In this document: piece by piece, positions 48,787-58,557 of the stretch
Position numbering within the stretch: position 1 is the stretch's first letter
How the letters are laid out: every line of letters starts with the position of its first letter
Source of the DNA: Arthrobacter nitrophenolicus
GTDB lineage: Bacteria; Actinomycetota; Actinomycetes; Actinomycetales; Micrococcaceae
Length of the DNA: 64,000 nucleotides
Assembly (NCBI RefSeq): GCF_000332815.1
Contig: NZ_AOFD01000004.1
Coordinates: forward strand, 62,001-126,000
Reading direction: 5' to 3'
Position numbers and translations under genes: made by a program
The notes under the pieces: generated by a model
Database searches by the model: none
The model's input: the letters and a program-made list of their open reading frames with translations, nothing else
What the model was told of the DNA's origin: nothing

Positions 48787-49289
48787 TATTGGCTCTGCGG
48801 CAGGTCCTGCAACTCTTCCTGGCCCACGCAGTTCCGGGTCGCCGGGATCTTGCCGGCCGAGGTGGCAAGGTCAGCGAGGACCGTGGCCGAACTGATCTTG
48901 TCCGGATCCATGAGAATTTCGGTGGCTGGCTCACGGCCGTAGGTGGTCAGTGTCCACACCGGGTCACCCTCCTTGATCACCCAGTCAATGCCGTTCACGG
49001 TCACGCACCGGTCCGTCGTGGGCCCGGGCACGTTGACGCCGCAGCGCAGGATGACGAGGGACGGGTCGCCCCAGGCGGCCGTTGCCTGGCTGTTCGTCTT
49101 CCGCAACTGCGCCTCTCCAATCGCATCAGGCAGTGACACCATCATGGGGGCGCAGGCCGGATTGGCAGCATCCTTGGCAGCCGTGACGTCCACTGCGGGG
49201 GAACACCCGGCCAGGGAGAAAGCGGCAAGGGCTCCAACCAGTGCAATCCTGGCGGCACGGACGAAGAAGGAAGGCATGGGGTGGTGCAT
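48786..49289 (-). CDS. DUF3515 family lipoprotein
   Basis: A 167-residue exported lipoprotein of the DUF3515 family. The signal peptide ends in the lipobox SLAGC (Cys29). The mature part has CAPMMVSLPDAI, WGDPSLVILRCGV, and a late GREPATEILMDPDKIS. The function is unknown, but in actinobacteria the family sits beside ddl and thiL as here, which hints at a cell-envelope role. I prefer ATG 49289; an ATG at 49277 (MPSFFV) would shorten the signal peptide by four residues. A frame running to 49325 has no support. Confidence 0.88.
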   Translation of the reverse strand: MHHPMPSFFVRAARIALVGALAAFSLAGCSPAVDVTAAKDAANPACAPMMVSLPDAIGEAQLRKTNSQATAAWGDPSLVILRCGVNVPGPTTDRCVTVNGIDWVIKEGDPVWTLTTYGREPATEILMDPDKISSATVLADLATSAGKIPATRNCVGQEELQDLPQSQ

Positions 49290-49406
49290 TTTTCCATCAT
49301 CCCGGCTTGCGCGTGGCAAGACCAATCGCCCGGCTGTTTCCCCTTGTCAGCGCCGCCGGCGCCGAAGTGCAGCGTTGCTGACGCACCCTTATAAGCTGGC
49401 TTCATC

Positions 49407-50773
49407 ATGAAAAATACCGCTGTTGCTGCGCCATCCCACCGGCTGGATCCAGAAGCAAAGACCTCCCGGCCCATCCGCGCGCACAGCATCAGGGCGGCGG
49501 GTGTTCTTGCCGCCGTCGCGGTCCTGGGCTTCCTCTCATGGTTCCGGCTTCCGGAAGTGACCCGTGGCACGCTCTGGGCGGAGGACGCGGCAGTCTTCCT
49601 GGCCGACACCATGTCCATCGGAGCATGGCAAAGCATCGCTGACCCCTACGCCGGCTACCTTCACACAATCCCGCGGCTTGTTTCCGGCATCGCGTATACG
49701 GTTGCCCCGATCGACGCCTATGCCACGCTTGTTTCCTTCCTGAGCTGCGTGGTGGTGGCCGCGGTTTCCGTGGGCACCTACTTTTGTCCGCGCAGATGTT
49801 CCCCCACCGGAGCTACCGCCTGATGCTGGCACTGATCCCGGTCCTGGTTCCGGTGGGCCCCCTGGAGGTCCTGGGCAACGTTGCCAACCTCCACTGGTAC
49901 CTGCTCTGGCTCTGCCCCTGGCTGCTCGTTTATGAGCCGCGGGGATGGACTGGGCGTGCCGGGCTCTTTGTTGCCACCCTGGCCGCCGCCACCACCGAGA
50001 TCATCGTGGGCATCTTCCTGCCCCTGGCACTGTGGTCACTGGTGAAGAGGCGGAACTATGCAGCGCCGCTGGCCCTGGTTGCGGGCATCGGCCTCCAGCT
50101 GTTGGCCACGGTCGCGGATCCCCGCTACGCAGAAACGCCCCGTCTGGACTCCATGCAGCCTTTGTCGGTCATCTACGGATTCATCCTGCAGGCAGTCGGC
50201 TCGATCTGGGAGCCGGACGCCCGCACCATGGCGCTGAACATCGTGACTTTCGGCGGCTTTGCCGTGGTTGTCCCCTCCATCATTGTCCTCGGGTTGCTCG
50301 CCTACATCACCATTTACGGGCGCGCCCCGTTGAAGGTTGCAGCCTTGTATGCGGCGGGCGCTGCCGCAGCCTGCTGGGCGGCTGCGACAGTGCTTAATCC
50401 CTCACCCGAATTCGATTTCGCGAATTTCTCGAGGGACGACTGGCTGTCCGGCTTCACGTTCTTCCGCTATGCGGTCACGCCTTCCATGTTCCTGCTTGCC
50501 CTGGTTCCCATGGCCTGCGCTGTGGCTGAGGACAGAGGGATCATCGGACGCAACCGGGCCAGGTACCTGGCTCCGGTCCTGATGGCAGTCTTCCTGTCCA
50601 CCAGCTATTTCGAGGCCACGCCTGCCAGGCAGACCGGGCCCGAATGGACGACCGGGGTCCGGGCAGCCGCCGCGCAGTGCGCGGCGGACCCGTCCCTGAC
50701 CGAGGCAGTCATTGCCGTGACACCCGCCACGTGGCAGGTGGCTGTTCCCTGCCGGGTGCTGTCCGGCCGTTAA
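49407..50773 (+). CDS. polytopic membrane protein of unknown function (frame broken by one base)
   Basis: About 455 residues after restoring one base. The N-terminal cytoplasmic tail leads to a membrane helix (AAGVLAAVAVLGFLSWF), then a loop with RGTLWAEDAAVFLADT, then about eight more helices. The frame shifts near 49784 at TACTTTTGTCC; one extra T or C gives TYFLSAQMFPHRSYRLML. The acidic WAED loop after the first helix recalls GT-C glycosyltransferases, but I see no firm family motif. It lies alone between the ddl/DUF3515 pair and thiL, which are usually close neighbours, so it may be a lineage-specific insertion. Confidence 0.72.
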
Positions 50774-50838
50774 TTGGACAGCAGCGGTTGGGCAGCCGGC
50801 AGACACCCAATGTCAGGGGCGCGCTGTAGCGTAGTGCC

Positions 50839-51960
50839 GTGCCTGAAAAGCCCTTGAGCAACAGTGAATCCATCCGACCCGGCGCGGGCAGCGCCGGCCC
50901 TGCGCCCCAGGACTCCTTGACCATGGAGTCCGGCAGCCGGGAGCGACAGCCGGCCGTGGCCGGACTGTCGGAAGCCGAACTGCTGGCCAGGATCTTTCCC
51001 CGGCTTGCCATGGGCAGCGCGCATACCGAGGCCACGCTGCTCGGCCCCGGGGATGACGCCGCGGTGCTTGCCGTACCCGACGGGCGAACCGTCATCAGCA
51101 TCGACACCCAGGTCGAGGACCAGGACTTCCGCCTTGCCTGGGCCAACGGCTACCGCACCACCGGGTACGACGTCGGCTGGAAGGCAGCTGCACAGAACCT
51201 CAGCGACATCAACGCCATGGGGGCCAGCGCAACATCCATGGTGGTAAGCCTCACGCTGCCGCCGGATACCCCGGTCAGCTGGGTTGAGGACCTGGCAGAC
51301 GGACTCATCGCAGGAATCCGGGAACTGGGCGCCGGCCGCTGCTCGGTTGCCGGCGGCGACCTTGGCCGGGGGCGGGAAATCTCCGTTACCGTCGCCGTCC
51401 TTGGAACGCTCGACGGCGGCGCTGCCGTCCTGCGTTCCGGTGCGCAGCCAGGCGACGTGCTGGCGCTGGCGGGCACGGCGGGGCACGCCGCTGCGGGCCT
51501 CGCGCTGCTCGAATCAGATGTGCCTGTGGACCGTCTCAACCCGGAGCAGCGTGTGTTCCTGGAACTGCAGTGCCGGCCCCGGCCGCCACTGTCAGCTGGT
51601 CCAGCCGCCAGGGCTGCCGGGGCCAGCGCCATGCTGGATATCTCGGACGGCCTGGTCCGCGATGGCCGCCGGCTGGCGGCTGCCAGCCAGGTGGCCGTGG
51701 ACCTCGACCCGGAACAGCTGGCGCGCCTGGCGTCCGTCCTCCAGCCGGCCGCAGAGCTGCTCCGGGCCGATGCGCGGGAATGGGTCCTCAGCGGCGGGGA
51801 GGACCACGGACTGCTCGCCACATTCCCGCCCGGCATTCAGCTGCCTCCCGGATTCACTGCGATAGGCTCGGTACAAGCACTGGGAATCAACGAGGTTCCG
51901 GGCGTCAGGATTGCGGGCCGGTCCGCGGACACCGGGGGATGGGATCACTTTGCACACTAA
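50839..51960 (+). CDS. thiL: thiamine-phosphate kinase
   Basis: A 373-residue ATP-dependent kinase that converts thiamine phosphate to thiamine diphosphate, the cofactor used for example by the IlvB encoded in this window. ATP- and metal-binding segments include LLGPGDDAAVLAVPDG, ISIDTQVEDQDF, AAQNLSDINAMGA and the late MLDISDGLVRDGRR. The first 40 residues are a low-complexity extension. The start is a GTG 6 bases after TAGCGT, so the mRNA may be leaderless. It overlaps the DAK2 gene's likely TTG start. Confidence 0.95.
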   Translation: MPEKPLSNSESIRPGAGSAGPAPQDSLTMESGSRERQPAVAGLSEAELLARIFPRLAMGSAHTEATLLGPGDDAAVLAVPDGRTVISIDTQVEDQDFRLAWANGYRTTGYDVGWKAAAQNLSDINAMGASATSMVVSLTLPPDTPVSWVEDLADGLIAGIRELGAGRCSVAGGDLGRGREISVTVAVLGTLDGGAAVLRSGAQPGDVLALAGTAGHAAAGLALLESDVPVDRLNPEQRVFLELQCRPRPPLSAGPAARAAGASAMLDISDGLVRDGRRLAAASQVAVDLDPEQLARLASVLQPAAELLRADAREWVLSGGEDHGLLATFPPGIQLPPGFTAIGSVQALGINEVPGVRIAGRSADTGGWDHFAH

Positions 51961-52968
51961 GGTTGCCGCCAACGCGCAAGCGATGAAGAGATGGCTGGGC
52001 AAGGCCGAAACTGCCCTGGGCAACCACAGCGACCGCCTGAACGCCATCAATATCTTCCCCGTTGCAGACGGGGACACCGGCACCAACCTGTACCTGACCG
52101 TCCGGGCCGCAGCGCGCTCCCTCGCCGCGGGCACGGGCCAGCCGGCACAGGTGGACGTTGGCGCAGTCCTGTCCACCGCAGGGCAGGCTGCCCTCGAAGA
52201 GGCAAGGGGCAATTCCGGGACGTTGTTCTCCGTTTTCCTTTGCGCCGCCGCAGAGCCGCTTGAAGGCCATACCCGGCTGACCTCCACCCTGCTTGCCGCG
52301 GCCCTGAACCGGGCCCAGATCCGTGCCTGGTCCGCATTGAGCGACCCCGTACCGGGCACCATGCTCTCCGTTATGGAATCCGCAGCGCGCGCGGCAGCCG
52401 CAGTGGATGCCGGGCAGAACGGAGATGACAGCAACCATGCCCTGGGCCTGGCGCTGGATGCCGCCGTTGAGGGAGCGCTGGCAGCTGTCATCCAGACGGA
52501 GGACCAGCTCGATGCCCTGACCACCGCCCACGTTGTGGACGCCGGCGGCGTCGGCATGCTGCTGATCCTTGACTGCCTCCGCTCCGCGGTCATGGGGGTT
52601 GAGCTCCAGAGCGAACTTCTTGACGGGCTCCACGGCTACGACGTCGCGGACCCGCACATCCATGCCGACATGCCGGACGACGACGGCGTGGAGGTCATGT
52701 GCACCATCAACCTGTCCCCGCTGAACGCCGCCACCCTCCGGCAGCGCCTGGACGAAATCGGCGAGTCCGTCATCATGAGCCAGGTGGCAGCGGCGCTGAC
52801 GCGGGCGGGAACTACCGGTGGCGGGTCCACGTCCACGTTCCGGATCCGGAGCCTGCCGTCGCCATCATCCGGTCCCTTGGCGAACCCTCCCAGGTCAGCA
52901 TCAGTGAACTCGCGCTGCCGCGGGAACCTGATGCCAGCGCAGTCAACACCGCCGGGCATGAACGCTGA
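51950..52968 (+). CDS. DAK2 (DhaL-like) phosphatase/kinase-domain protein (frame broken by one base)
   Basis: About 339 residues after restoring one base. The DhaL-type nucleotide-binding domain has INIFPVADGDTGTNLYLT near residue 32 and EEARGNSGTLFSVFL near residue 84, followed by HVVDAGGVGMLLILD. This is the family of FakA, which phosphorylates fatty acids with a FakB partner. No fakB gene lies nearby. The frame shifts between about 52786 and 52815; restored, the C-terminus reads NYRWRVHVHVPDPEPAV and stops at 52968. The start is uncertain: TTG 51950 (overlapping thiL) or ATG 51983. It overlaps recG by 11 bases. An apparent 1105-residue fusion with RecG is an artefact of the shift. Confidence 0.85.
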
Positions 52969-55228
52969 GCTGGACCTGGCCCTGGAACGGCGCATCGGCA
53001 AACGTTCCGCCGCCGTCATCGAAAAACACCTGGGCATCACCACGGTCGAGGAGCTGCTGAACTACTTTCCCCGCCGCTACCTCACCCGCGGCGAACTGAC
53101 GCCCATCAGCGACATTCCGCTCGATGAGGACGTCACCCTGATCGCCCGGGTGCTCTCCAGCAGTACCCGGACCATGCGCGCACGGAAGGGAACCATCACC
53201 GACGTCGTCATCTCGGACGACGACGGCCAGGCCGGGCTGCGGCTCGTGGGCGGCACCGATTACCGCGGGAAAGCCCCGGGTACGCTCAAGATCAGCTTCT
53301 TCAACGGTTACCGGGCCAAGGCTGAATTGCTGCCCGGCAGGCGGGCGCTGTTCTCCGGCAAGGTCACCAGCTTCAAAGGTTCGCTTGGCCTGACAAACCC
53401 CGATTACCACGTCCTGGACGAGGAGCCCTTCTCCGCGGGCGGGCAGGATGCCGGCAAGCTGGCCGCCATGCCCATTCCCGTCTATCCGGCAACGGCAAAG
53501 CTCCCGAGCTGGAAAATCCAGAAGGTGGTCGCCGCCCTGCTGGAGACGGCGGACCTCGCCTCGCTGCCGGACCCCGTTCCAGCGGCCGTTGCTGAACGCG
53601 AAGGCTTCCTGCCCCTCCACCAGGCGTACCGGCTGATCCATGCGCCAGAAACGGCGGCGGACTGGAAGCAGGCGCGCGAGCGGCTCCGGTACCAGGAAGC
53701 GCTGGTCCTGCAGTCGGCGCTCGCCCGGCGCAGGGCCCAGTTGGCTTCAGAGGAGGCCACCGCGCGGCGGCCACGACCGGACGGGGTGCGGGCCGCGTTC
53801 GACCGCAGCCTCCCCTTCACGCTGACCGACGGCCAGGCCGCTGTGGGCAAGACCCTTGCCGGGGAGCTGGCGCGCGATTTCCCGATGAACCGGTTGCTCC
53901 AGGGCGAGGTGGGCTCCGGCAAGACGGTGGTGGCGCTGCGTGCCATGCTGCAGGTAGTCGACGCCGGAGGGCAGGCGGCCCTGCTGGCCCCCACCGAAGT
54001 GCTGGCCGCACAGCACTATGATTCCATCCGCCGCACCCTCGGCCCGCTCTCCAGGGATGGGCTGCTGGGCGGCCTGGGCGCCGGGGACGACGCATCCGTC
54101 CAGGTCACCCTGCTCACGGGGTCCATGCCGACGGCGGCCCGCAGGCAGGCAATGCTGGACGCCGCGTCCGGAACGGCCGGCATCGTCATCGGCACCCACG
54201 CCTTGCTCAGTGACAACGTGTCCTTCTACGACCTCGGCCTGATCGTGGTGGACGAGCAGCATCGGTTCGGTGTGGAGCAGCGTGATGCCCTCCGCGCCAA
54301 AGCCCGGAAACCGCCCCACCTGCTGGTCATGACAGCTACTCCGATTCCCCGCACGGTGGCCATGACCGTCTTCGGCGACCTTGAAACATCCACTCTTGAC
54401 GAACTGCCCAAGGGCCGTGCGCCCATCACCACGCACCTGGTGGGCCTCGCGGAAAACCCTGCGTGGGCCGGCCGGATCTGGGCCCGCGCGCGCGAGGAGA
54501 TCGACGCCGGCCACCAGGTGTACGTCGTCTGTCCCAAGATCGGCACCGACGACGGCGACTTCAGCCCCGGCGAAGCGGAGCCGCCCGGCCTTGATGCCGA
54601 GGAAAGCCAGCGGGAACTGGCGTCGGTGACAGCCGTCGTCGAACATCTGCAGGGTGAACCTTCCCTGTCAGGCGTGCCGCTGGCTCCGCTGCACGGACGC
54701 CAGGACCCCGAGCTGAAGTCGGCCACGATGGCCGGGTTCGTGGACAACACCGTCAAACTGCTGGTCTCGACCACCGTGATCGAGGTGGGCGTGGACGTCC
54801 ACAACGCAACACTGATGGTCATCCTAGACGCCGACCGGTTCGGCATCTCCCAGCTGCACCAGCTCCGCGGCCGCGTGGGACGTGGAGGACTGCCCGGCAC
54901 CTGCCTGCTGGTCACGGCACTCGAACCGGGCCATCCCAGCCGGCGGAGGCTGGAAGCAGTGGCCGCGACCACCGACGGCTTCGTCCTGTCGCAGGAGGAC
55001 CTGAAGCTCCGCCGCGAGGGCGACATCCTGGGAGCCTCCCAGTCCGGCGGGCGCTCCACCTTGAAGCTGCTGCGGGTCCTGGAGCACGAGGATGTCATTG
55101 CCCGGGCCAGGGAGGACGCGCAGGACATTGTGGCCGCGGACCCGTTCCTGTCCCGCCACGAGGAACTGGCGGACGCCATCGAGAAGTACCTTAACCCGGA
55201 AAAGGAGGCGTTCCTTGAACGCGGATAA
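52958..55228 (+). CDS. recG: ATP-dependent DNA helicase RecG
   Basis: A 756-residue superfamily 2 helicase that remodels stalled replication forks and Holliday junctions. The N-terminal wedge (OB-fold) domain covers about residues 60-160. The helicase core has motif I LLQGEVGSGKTVVALRAML, motif II VVDEQHRFGVEQRDAL, motif III TATPIPRT, and the C-terminal block with QLHQLRGRVGRGG, where motif VI lies. The wedge-associated length is slightly above the E. coli protein. I chose ATG 52958; an in-frame ATG at 52931 is also possible. It follows the DAK2 gene with an 11-base overlap and precedes rsmD, as in other actinobacteria. Confidence 0.96.
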   Translation: MNAELDLALERRIGKRSAAVIEKHLGITTVEELLNYFPRRYLTRGELTPISDIPLDEDVTLIARVLSSSTRTMRARKGTITDVVISDDDGQAGLRLVGGTDYRGKAPGTLKISFFNGYRAKAELLPGRRALFSGKVTSFKGSLGLTNPDYHVLDEEPFSAGGQDAGKLAAMPIPVYPATAKLPSWKIQKVVAALLETADLASLPDPVPAAVAEREGFLPLHQAYRLIHAPETAADWKQARERLRYQEALVLQSALARRRAQLASEEATARRPRPDGVRAAFDRSLPFTLTDGQAAVGKTLAGELARDFPMNRLLQGEVGSGKTVVALRAMLQVVDAGGQAALLAPTEVLAAQHYDSIRRTLGPLSRDGLLGGLGAGDDASVQVTLLTGSMPTAARRQAMLDAASGTAGIVIGTHALLSDNVSFYDLGLIVVDEQHRFGVEQRDALRAKARKPPHLLVMTATPIPRTVAMTVFGDLETSTLDELPKGRAPITTHLVGLAENPAWAGRIWARAREEIDAGHQVYVVCPKIGTDDGDFSPGEAEPPGLDAEESQRELASVTAVVEHLQGEPSLSGVPLAPLHGRQDPELKSATMAGFVDNTVKLLVSTTVIEVGVDVHNATLMVILDADRFGISQLHQLRGRVGRGGLPGTCLLVTALEPGHPSRRRLEAVAATTDGFVLSQEDLKLRREGDILGASQSGGRSTLKLLRVLEHEDVIARAREDAQDIVAADPFLSRHEELADAIEKYLNPEKEAFLERG

Positions 55229-55270
55229 CAGGGGAGCTGCCGGATACGCCGGCGCTGCCAGGAGGCCAGA

Positions 55271-55899
55271 ATGAGCCGGATCATAGCCGGTGCCGCCGGC
55301 GGCACCCCGCTGTCAGCGGTTCCGGGCTCCTTGACCCGCCCCACCACCGACCGCGTCAAGGAGGCACTGTTTTCCCGCCTTGACGCTTTCGACGTCATCT
55401 CCGGCGCCCGGGTGCTGGATCTTTATGCCGGCTCCGGCTCGCTGGGAATCGAAAGTGGCAGCCGCGGCGCACAGTCCGTGGAGCTGGTGGAATCCGATGC
55501 CAAGGCCAGCGCTGTCTGCCAGCGGAACGCGGACCTCCTCAACGGGGTCCTGGGGCGCAAGGCGGTAACGGTGCACCGGTCCAGGGTTGAGCCGTTCCTG
55601 GAGCGTGCCGCACCGGCCACAACCTGGGACCTGGTCTTCCTGGACCCGCCATATCCCTTGAGGAGCTGGCAGTGTCCGCTGTGCTGGCGAAACTGGCCCC
55701 GCATCTCGCTCCGTCGGCGGTCGTCGTGGTGGAACGCTCATCCCGTTCGCCGGAGCCGGAATGGCCCGGAAGCCTGGCACGGTTCGCGGAAAAGAAATAC
55801 GGCGAAACCAGGCTGTGGTTTGCCGAGCCGAATGTGCCGGACGCAATTGCCGGCGATGATATCCCGGAGGCGGCAGAGGCGGAGGGGCAAAGCCAATAG
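55271..55899 (+). CDS. rsmD: 16S rRNA (guanine(966)-N2)-methyltransferase (frame broken by one base)
   Basis: About 209 residues after restoring one base. The SAM-dependent enzyme methylates G966 of 16S rRNA in the 30S subunit. It has MSRIIAGAAGGTPL, TRPTTDRVKEALFSRL, the SAM motif VLDLYAGSGSLGIE and the catalytic DPPY. The frame breaks at 55655-55657, where TATCCCTTGAGG should read TATCCCCTTGAGG (DPPYPLEELAVSAVLAKL). The start has AGGAGG 5 bases upstream. In related genomes coaD normally follows directly; here two minus-strand genes lie between. Confidence 0.9.
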
Positions 55900-55902
55900 G
55901 CG

Positions 55903-56691
55903 TCAGCCCGCCAGGGGATCGAGATCCACTCCGGCGAGCACCCTGGCGGGGTGCGGGCCGCGGGCCGTGAGTTCCACGGACCACTCCCTTGGCCATGGCA
56001 CCTGTGTGCCCGCCAGTATGATGTTGCCGGGGTACCGGCCCTCGAACATGCCCGCTTCTGCGATGGCGGCCACATCGGCCATCGCCTGCCGCATCGCGGT
56101 CACCTGGCTGCGCACCAGCGTCAGGCCCGGCTCGTCGCCCACGTTGACCACCAGCACGCCCTCCGGGCCCAGCTTCTCCCGCGCTTCCCGGTAGAAGCCG
56201 GCGCAGGCAAGATGGGCTGGTGCTTCAGGCCCCGAAAAAATATCGAGGATGATGACGTCGAAGCTGAGCTCCGGGTCCAGTTCATCCAGTGCATCCCTGG
56301 CATCCCCGGTAATGGTGTGGAGATCCGTTCCCTCCGGGAGAGGAAGCTGGCGCAGGACAAAATCGAGCAGTTCACGCTCCAGTTCCACTGCATACTGCAG
56401 TGACCCCGGCCGGGTGGCCTGGATGTAACGGGCCAGCGTCAGTGCTCCGGCGCCCAGGTGCAGCGCCCGGATCGGTTCTCCCGGCGGGGCTGCAAGGTCT
56501 ACCAGGTGCCCGATCCTGCGGAGGTACTCGTAAAAAATCTCTTCCGGGTGGCCCAGGTTGACGTGGGACTGTTCGGCGCCGCCGATACTCAACACATAGC
56601 TGCCCTCCGTGAAGCTGTCAGGATCAATAGCTGCGTGCTGGCCCGTGCTGCGCAGGAACCTGGTGGCATGGCCCGCATTCCCGGCGGACAT
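55903..56691 (-). CDS. spermidine-synthase-like SAM-binding protein
   Basis: A 262-residue Rossmann-fold protein related to spermidine/spermine synthases. The cofactor-site motif is ALHLGAGALTLARYI near residue 95, the acidic VELERELLDFV follows, and ITGDARDALDELD then FDVIILDIFSG correspond to the active-site region. No polyamine genes are nearby, and the protein lacks the N-terminal beta domain's usual YHE signature, so the reaction may be different. Its ATG overlaps the TGA of the aminotransferase gene (TGATG), so the two are co-translated. Its stop lies 3 bases from the convergent rsmD stop. Confidence 0.8.
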   Translation of the reverse strand: MSAGNAGHATRFLRSTGQHAAIDPDSFTEGSYVLSIGGAEQSHVNLGHPEEIFYEYLRRIGHLVDLAAPPGEPIRALHLGAGALTLARYIQATRPGSLQYAVELERELLDFVLRQLPLPEGTDLHTITGDARDALDELDPELSFDVIILDIFSGPEAPAHLACAGFYREAREKLGPEGVLVVNVGDEPGLTLVRSQVTAMRQAMADVAAIAEAGMFEGRYPGNIILAGTQVPWPREWSVELTARGPHPARVLAGVDLDPLAG

Positions 56692-57914
56692 CAGAGCTTT
56701 TCGCTGAGGGTGGCCAGCCTTCCGGCTGCTTCCTCAAGGACGGCGGCCTTCTTGCAGAACGCAAACCGGAGCAGGCTGCGCGTCCGTTCCGCTCCTTCCG
56801 GGTGGCAGAACACCGGGACCGGTATTGCCGCCACGCCCACCAGGGCAGGCAGGCGCCTGGCAAGGTCCACCGAGTCCGTGATGCCCAGGGGGGCCGTGTC
56901 CACGTTGACGAAATAGGTGCCCTGCGGGGAGAAGACATCAAAGCCGGCGGCGCGCAGGCCGGCACTGAGGATGTCCCGCTTGCGCTCCAGGTCAGCGGCG
57001 ATGCCCTTGAAGAAGTCATCCGGCAGGGCCAGTCCGGCTGCAATCGCCGCCTGGAAGGGCGTCCCGGAGCTGTACGTGAGGAACTGCTTCACGGTCCGCG
57101 CCGCCGCCACCAGTTCCGCCGGGCCGGAGAGCCAGCCCACTTTCCAGCCGGTGAGCGAAAAGGTCTTTCCGGCCGAGGAGATGGTGATGGTCCGCTCTGC
57201 TGCCCCGGGAAGGCCGGCCACCGGGGTGTGGCTGATGCCGAACGTCAGGTGCTCATAAACCTCGTCCGTGATGATGATGCTGTCGTACTTCCGGGCCAGC
57301 TCCACGATCCGTTGCAGGACGCTGCGCGGGAAGACGGCCCCGGTGGGAATGTGGGGATTGTTGAGCAGCACAACCCGGGTCCGTTGGCTGAAGGCAGCTT
57401 CGAGGGCGGCCATGTCCGGGAGGAAGTCCGGCGCCGCAAGCGGTGCCGTCACATGGGTGGCACCAGCGAGGCCGATCACCGCCCCATAGGAATCGTAAAA
57501 GGGCTCGAAGGTGAGCACTTCGTCGCCGGGGCGGGCGAAGGCAAGGAGGGACGCGGCGATGCCTTCGGTGGCTCCGGTGGTGATGACCACCTCTGTTTCG
57601 GGGTCCGGGGCCAGGCCATAGAAGCGCTCCTGGTGCGCCGCCACCGCCTCCCGCAGCAGCGGGAGGCCCTTGCCCGGGGCGTACTGGTTCGCCCCTGAGC
57701 TGATGACGGCGCGGGCCGCCTCACAGATTTCCAGCGGACCGTCCTCATCCGGGAAGCCCTGGCCCAGGTTGATCGCTCCGGTACGGACGGCCAGCCCGGT
57801 CATTTCCTCGAAGATCGTCACGCCCAGTCCGCCGTCGGGCGCCAGGAGATTGGCGCCGAGCGCCGTGCGCTGCCAGGGGGCAGGAGCTGGGGAAGGTTCC
57901 GGTCGAGGATGCAT
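56691..57914 (-). CDS. PLP-dependent aminotransferase, class I/II
   Basis: A 407-residue fold-type I aminotransferase. NLGQGFPDEDGPLEICEAA is the N-terminal block, TGATEGIAASLLAF and LLNNPHIPTGAVF bind PLP and substrate, YDSIIITDEVYEHLTF holds the cofactor Asp-Tyr pair, and the Schiff-base lysine is in SSAGKTFSLTGWKVGW. It most resembles the kynurenine/glutamine transaminase and N-succinyldiaminopimelate aminotransferase (DapC) branch. The usual NPHNPTG here reads NPHIPTG, an unusual change of the Asn. I chose ATG 57914. It is divergent from coaD (43-base gap) and co-translated with the spermidine-synthase-like gene. Confidence 0.9.
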   Translation of the reverse strand: MHPRPEPSPAPAPWQRTALGANLLAPDGGLGVTIFEEMTGLAVRTGAINLGQGFPDEDGPLEICEAARAVISSGANQYAPGKGLPLLREAVAAHQERFYGLAPDPETEVVITTGATEGIAASLLAFARPGDEVLTFEPFYDSYGAVIGLAGATHVTAPLAAPDFLPDMAALEAAFSQRTRVVLLNNPHIPTGAVFPRSVLQRIVELARKYDSIIITDEVYEHLTFGISHTPVAGLPGAAERTITISSAGKTFSLTGWKVGWLSGPAELVAAARTVKQFLTYSSGTPFQAAIAAGLALPDDFFKGIAADLERKRDILSAGLRAAGFDVFSPQGTYFVNVDTAPLGITDSVDLARRLPALVGVAAIPVPVFCHPEGAERTRSLLRFAFCKKAAVLEEAAGRLATLSEKL

Positions 57915-57957
57915 CAAGTCATGTTATCCCGGGCTTTTAATGGGGTAGGTTCGGAGC

Positions 57958-58458
57958 ATGAGACGAGCTGTCTGCCCAGGATCCTTCGACCCCATCCACA
58001 ACGGCCATCTTGAGGTTATTGCGCGGGCGGCCGGCCTTTTTGATGAAGTCATTGTGGCCATCTCCACGAATTACGCCAAGAAGTACAGGTTCACCCTGGA
58101 CGAGAGGCTGGAGATGGCCCGGGAAACCCTGGCCTCGCTCAAGGGAATCGTTGTTGAGCCCGTGGGGGAGGGCCTGCTTGCGGAGTACTGCCGCCAGCGC
58201 GGTGTGTCCGCGATCGTGAAGGGGCTCAGGTCCTCTTCGGATTTCGACTACGAACTGCCCATGGCAACCATGAACCGCCAGCTCAGCGGCGTGGAGACCG
58301 TGTTCCTGCCCGCAGAGGCCCACTATGTCCACCTGTCGTCCACCCTCATCAAGGAAGTGGCCGGCCTGGGCGGCAGCGTGTCCGACTATGTGCCCAGGTC
58401 TGTGCAGCGGCGGATGCTTGCTGGCGAGCCTGCGCAGGATCAGCAGCCCAGGCGGTAG
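57958..58458 (+). CDS. coaD: pantetheine-phosphate adenylyltransferase
   Basis: A 166-residue nucleotidyltransferase that makes dephospho-CoA from 4'-phosphopantetheine and ATP, a rate-setting step of CoA synthesis. The (T/S)xGH-type nucleotide site is PGSFDPIHNGH at residues 7-17. AIVKGLRSSSDFDYELPMATMN and the late YVHLSSTLIKEVAGLGG are characteristic. The last 12 residues are a hydrophilic extension. TAGGTT lies 6 bases before the ATG, suggesting a leaderless mRNA. Confidence 0.97.
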   Translation: MRRAVCPGSFDPIHNGHLEVIARAAGLFDEVIVAISTNYAKKYRFTLDERLEMARETLASLKGIVVEPVGEGLLAEYCRQRGVSAIVKGLRSSSDFDYELPMATMNRQLSGVETVFLPAEAHYVHLSSTLIKEVAGLGGSVSDYVPRSVQRRMLAGEPAQDQQPRR

Positions 58459-58494
58459 GCTTGTCCGGTACTTCGAGCCCGCCGGCACCCCGGT

Positions 58495-58524
58495 TTGAGT
58501 CCCCGGGATTCTTCAGGCTAAAAT
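58495..58524 (+). promoter_or_regulatory. promoter of DUF177-rpmF unit
   Basis: TTGAGT (58495-58500) and TAAAAT (58519-58524) are separated by 18 bases, about 33 bases before the first possible start codon of the DUF177 gene. Confidence 0.6.
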
Positions 58525-58557
58525 AGTACGTCGGTCATATGTTCAACAGGAGTTCTC

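Noticed and set aside
51911-55228. An apparent 1105-residue DAK2-RecG fusion protein
   Set aside because: The DAK2 C-terminus continues in the next frame and stops at 52968, and recG has its own ATG at 52958. The fusion exists only because one base is missing near 52786-52815.
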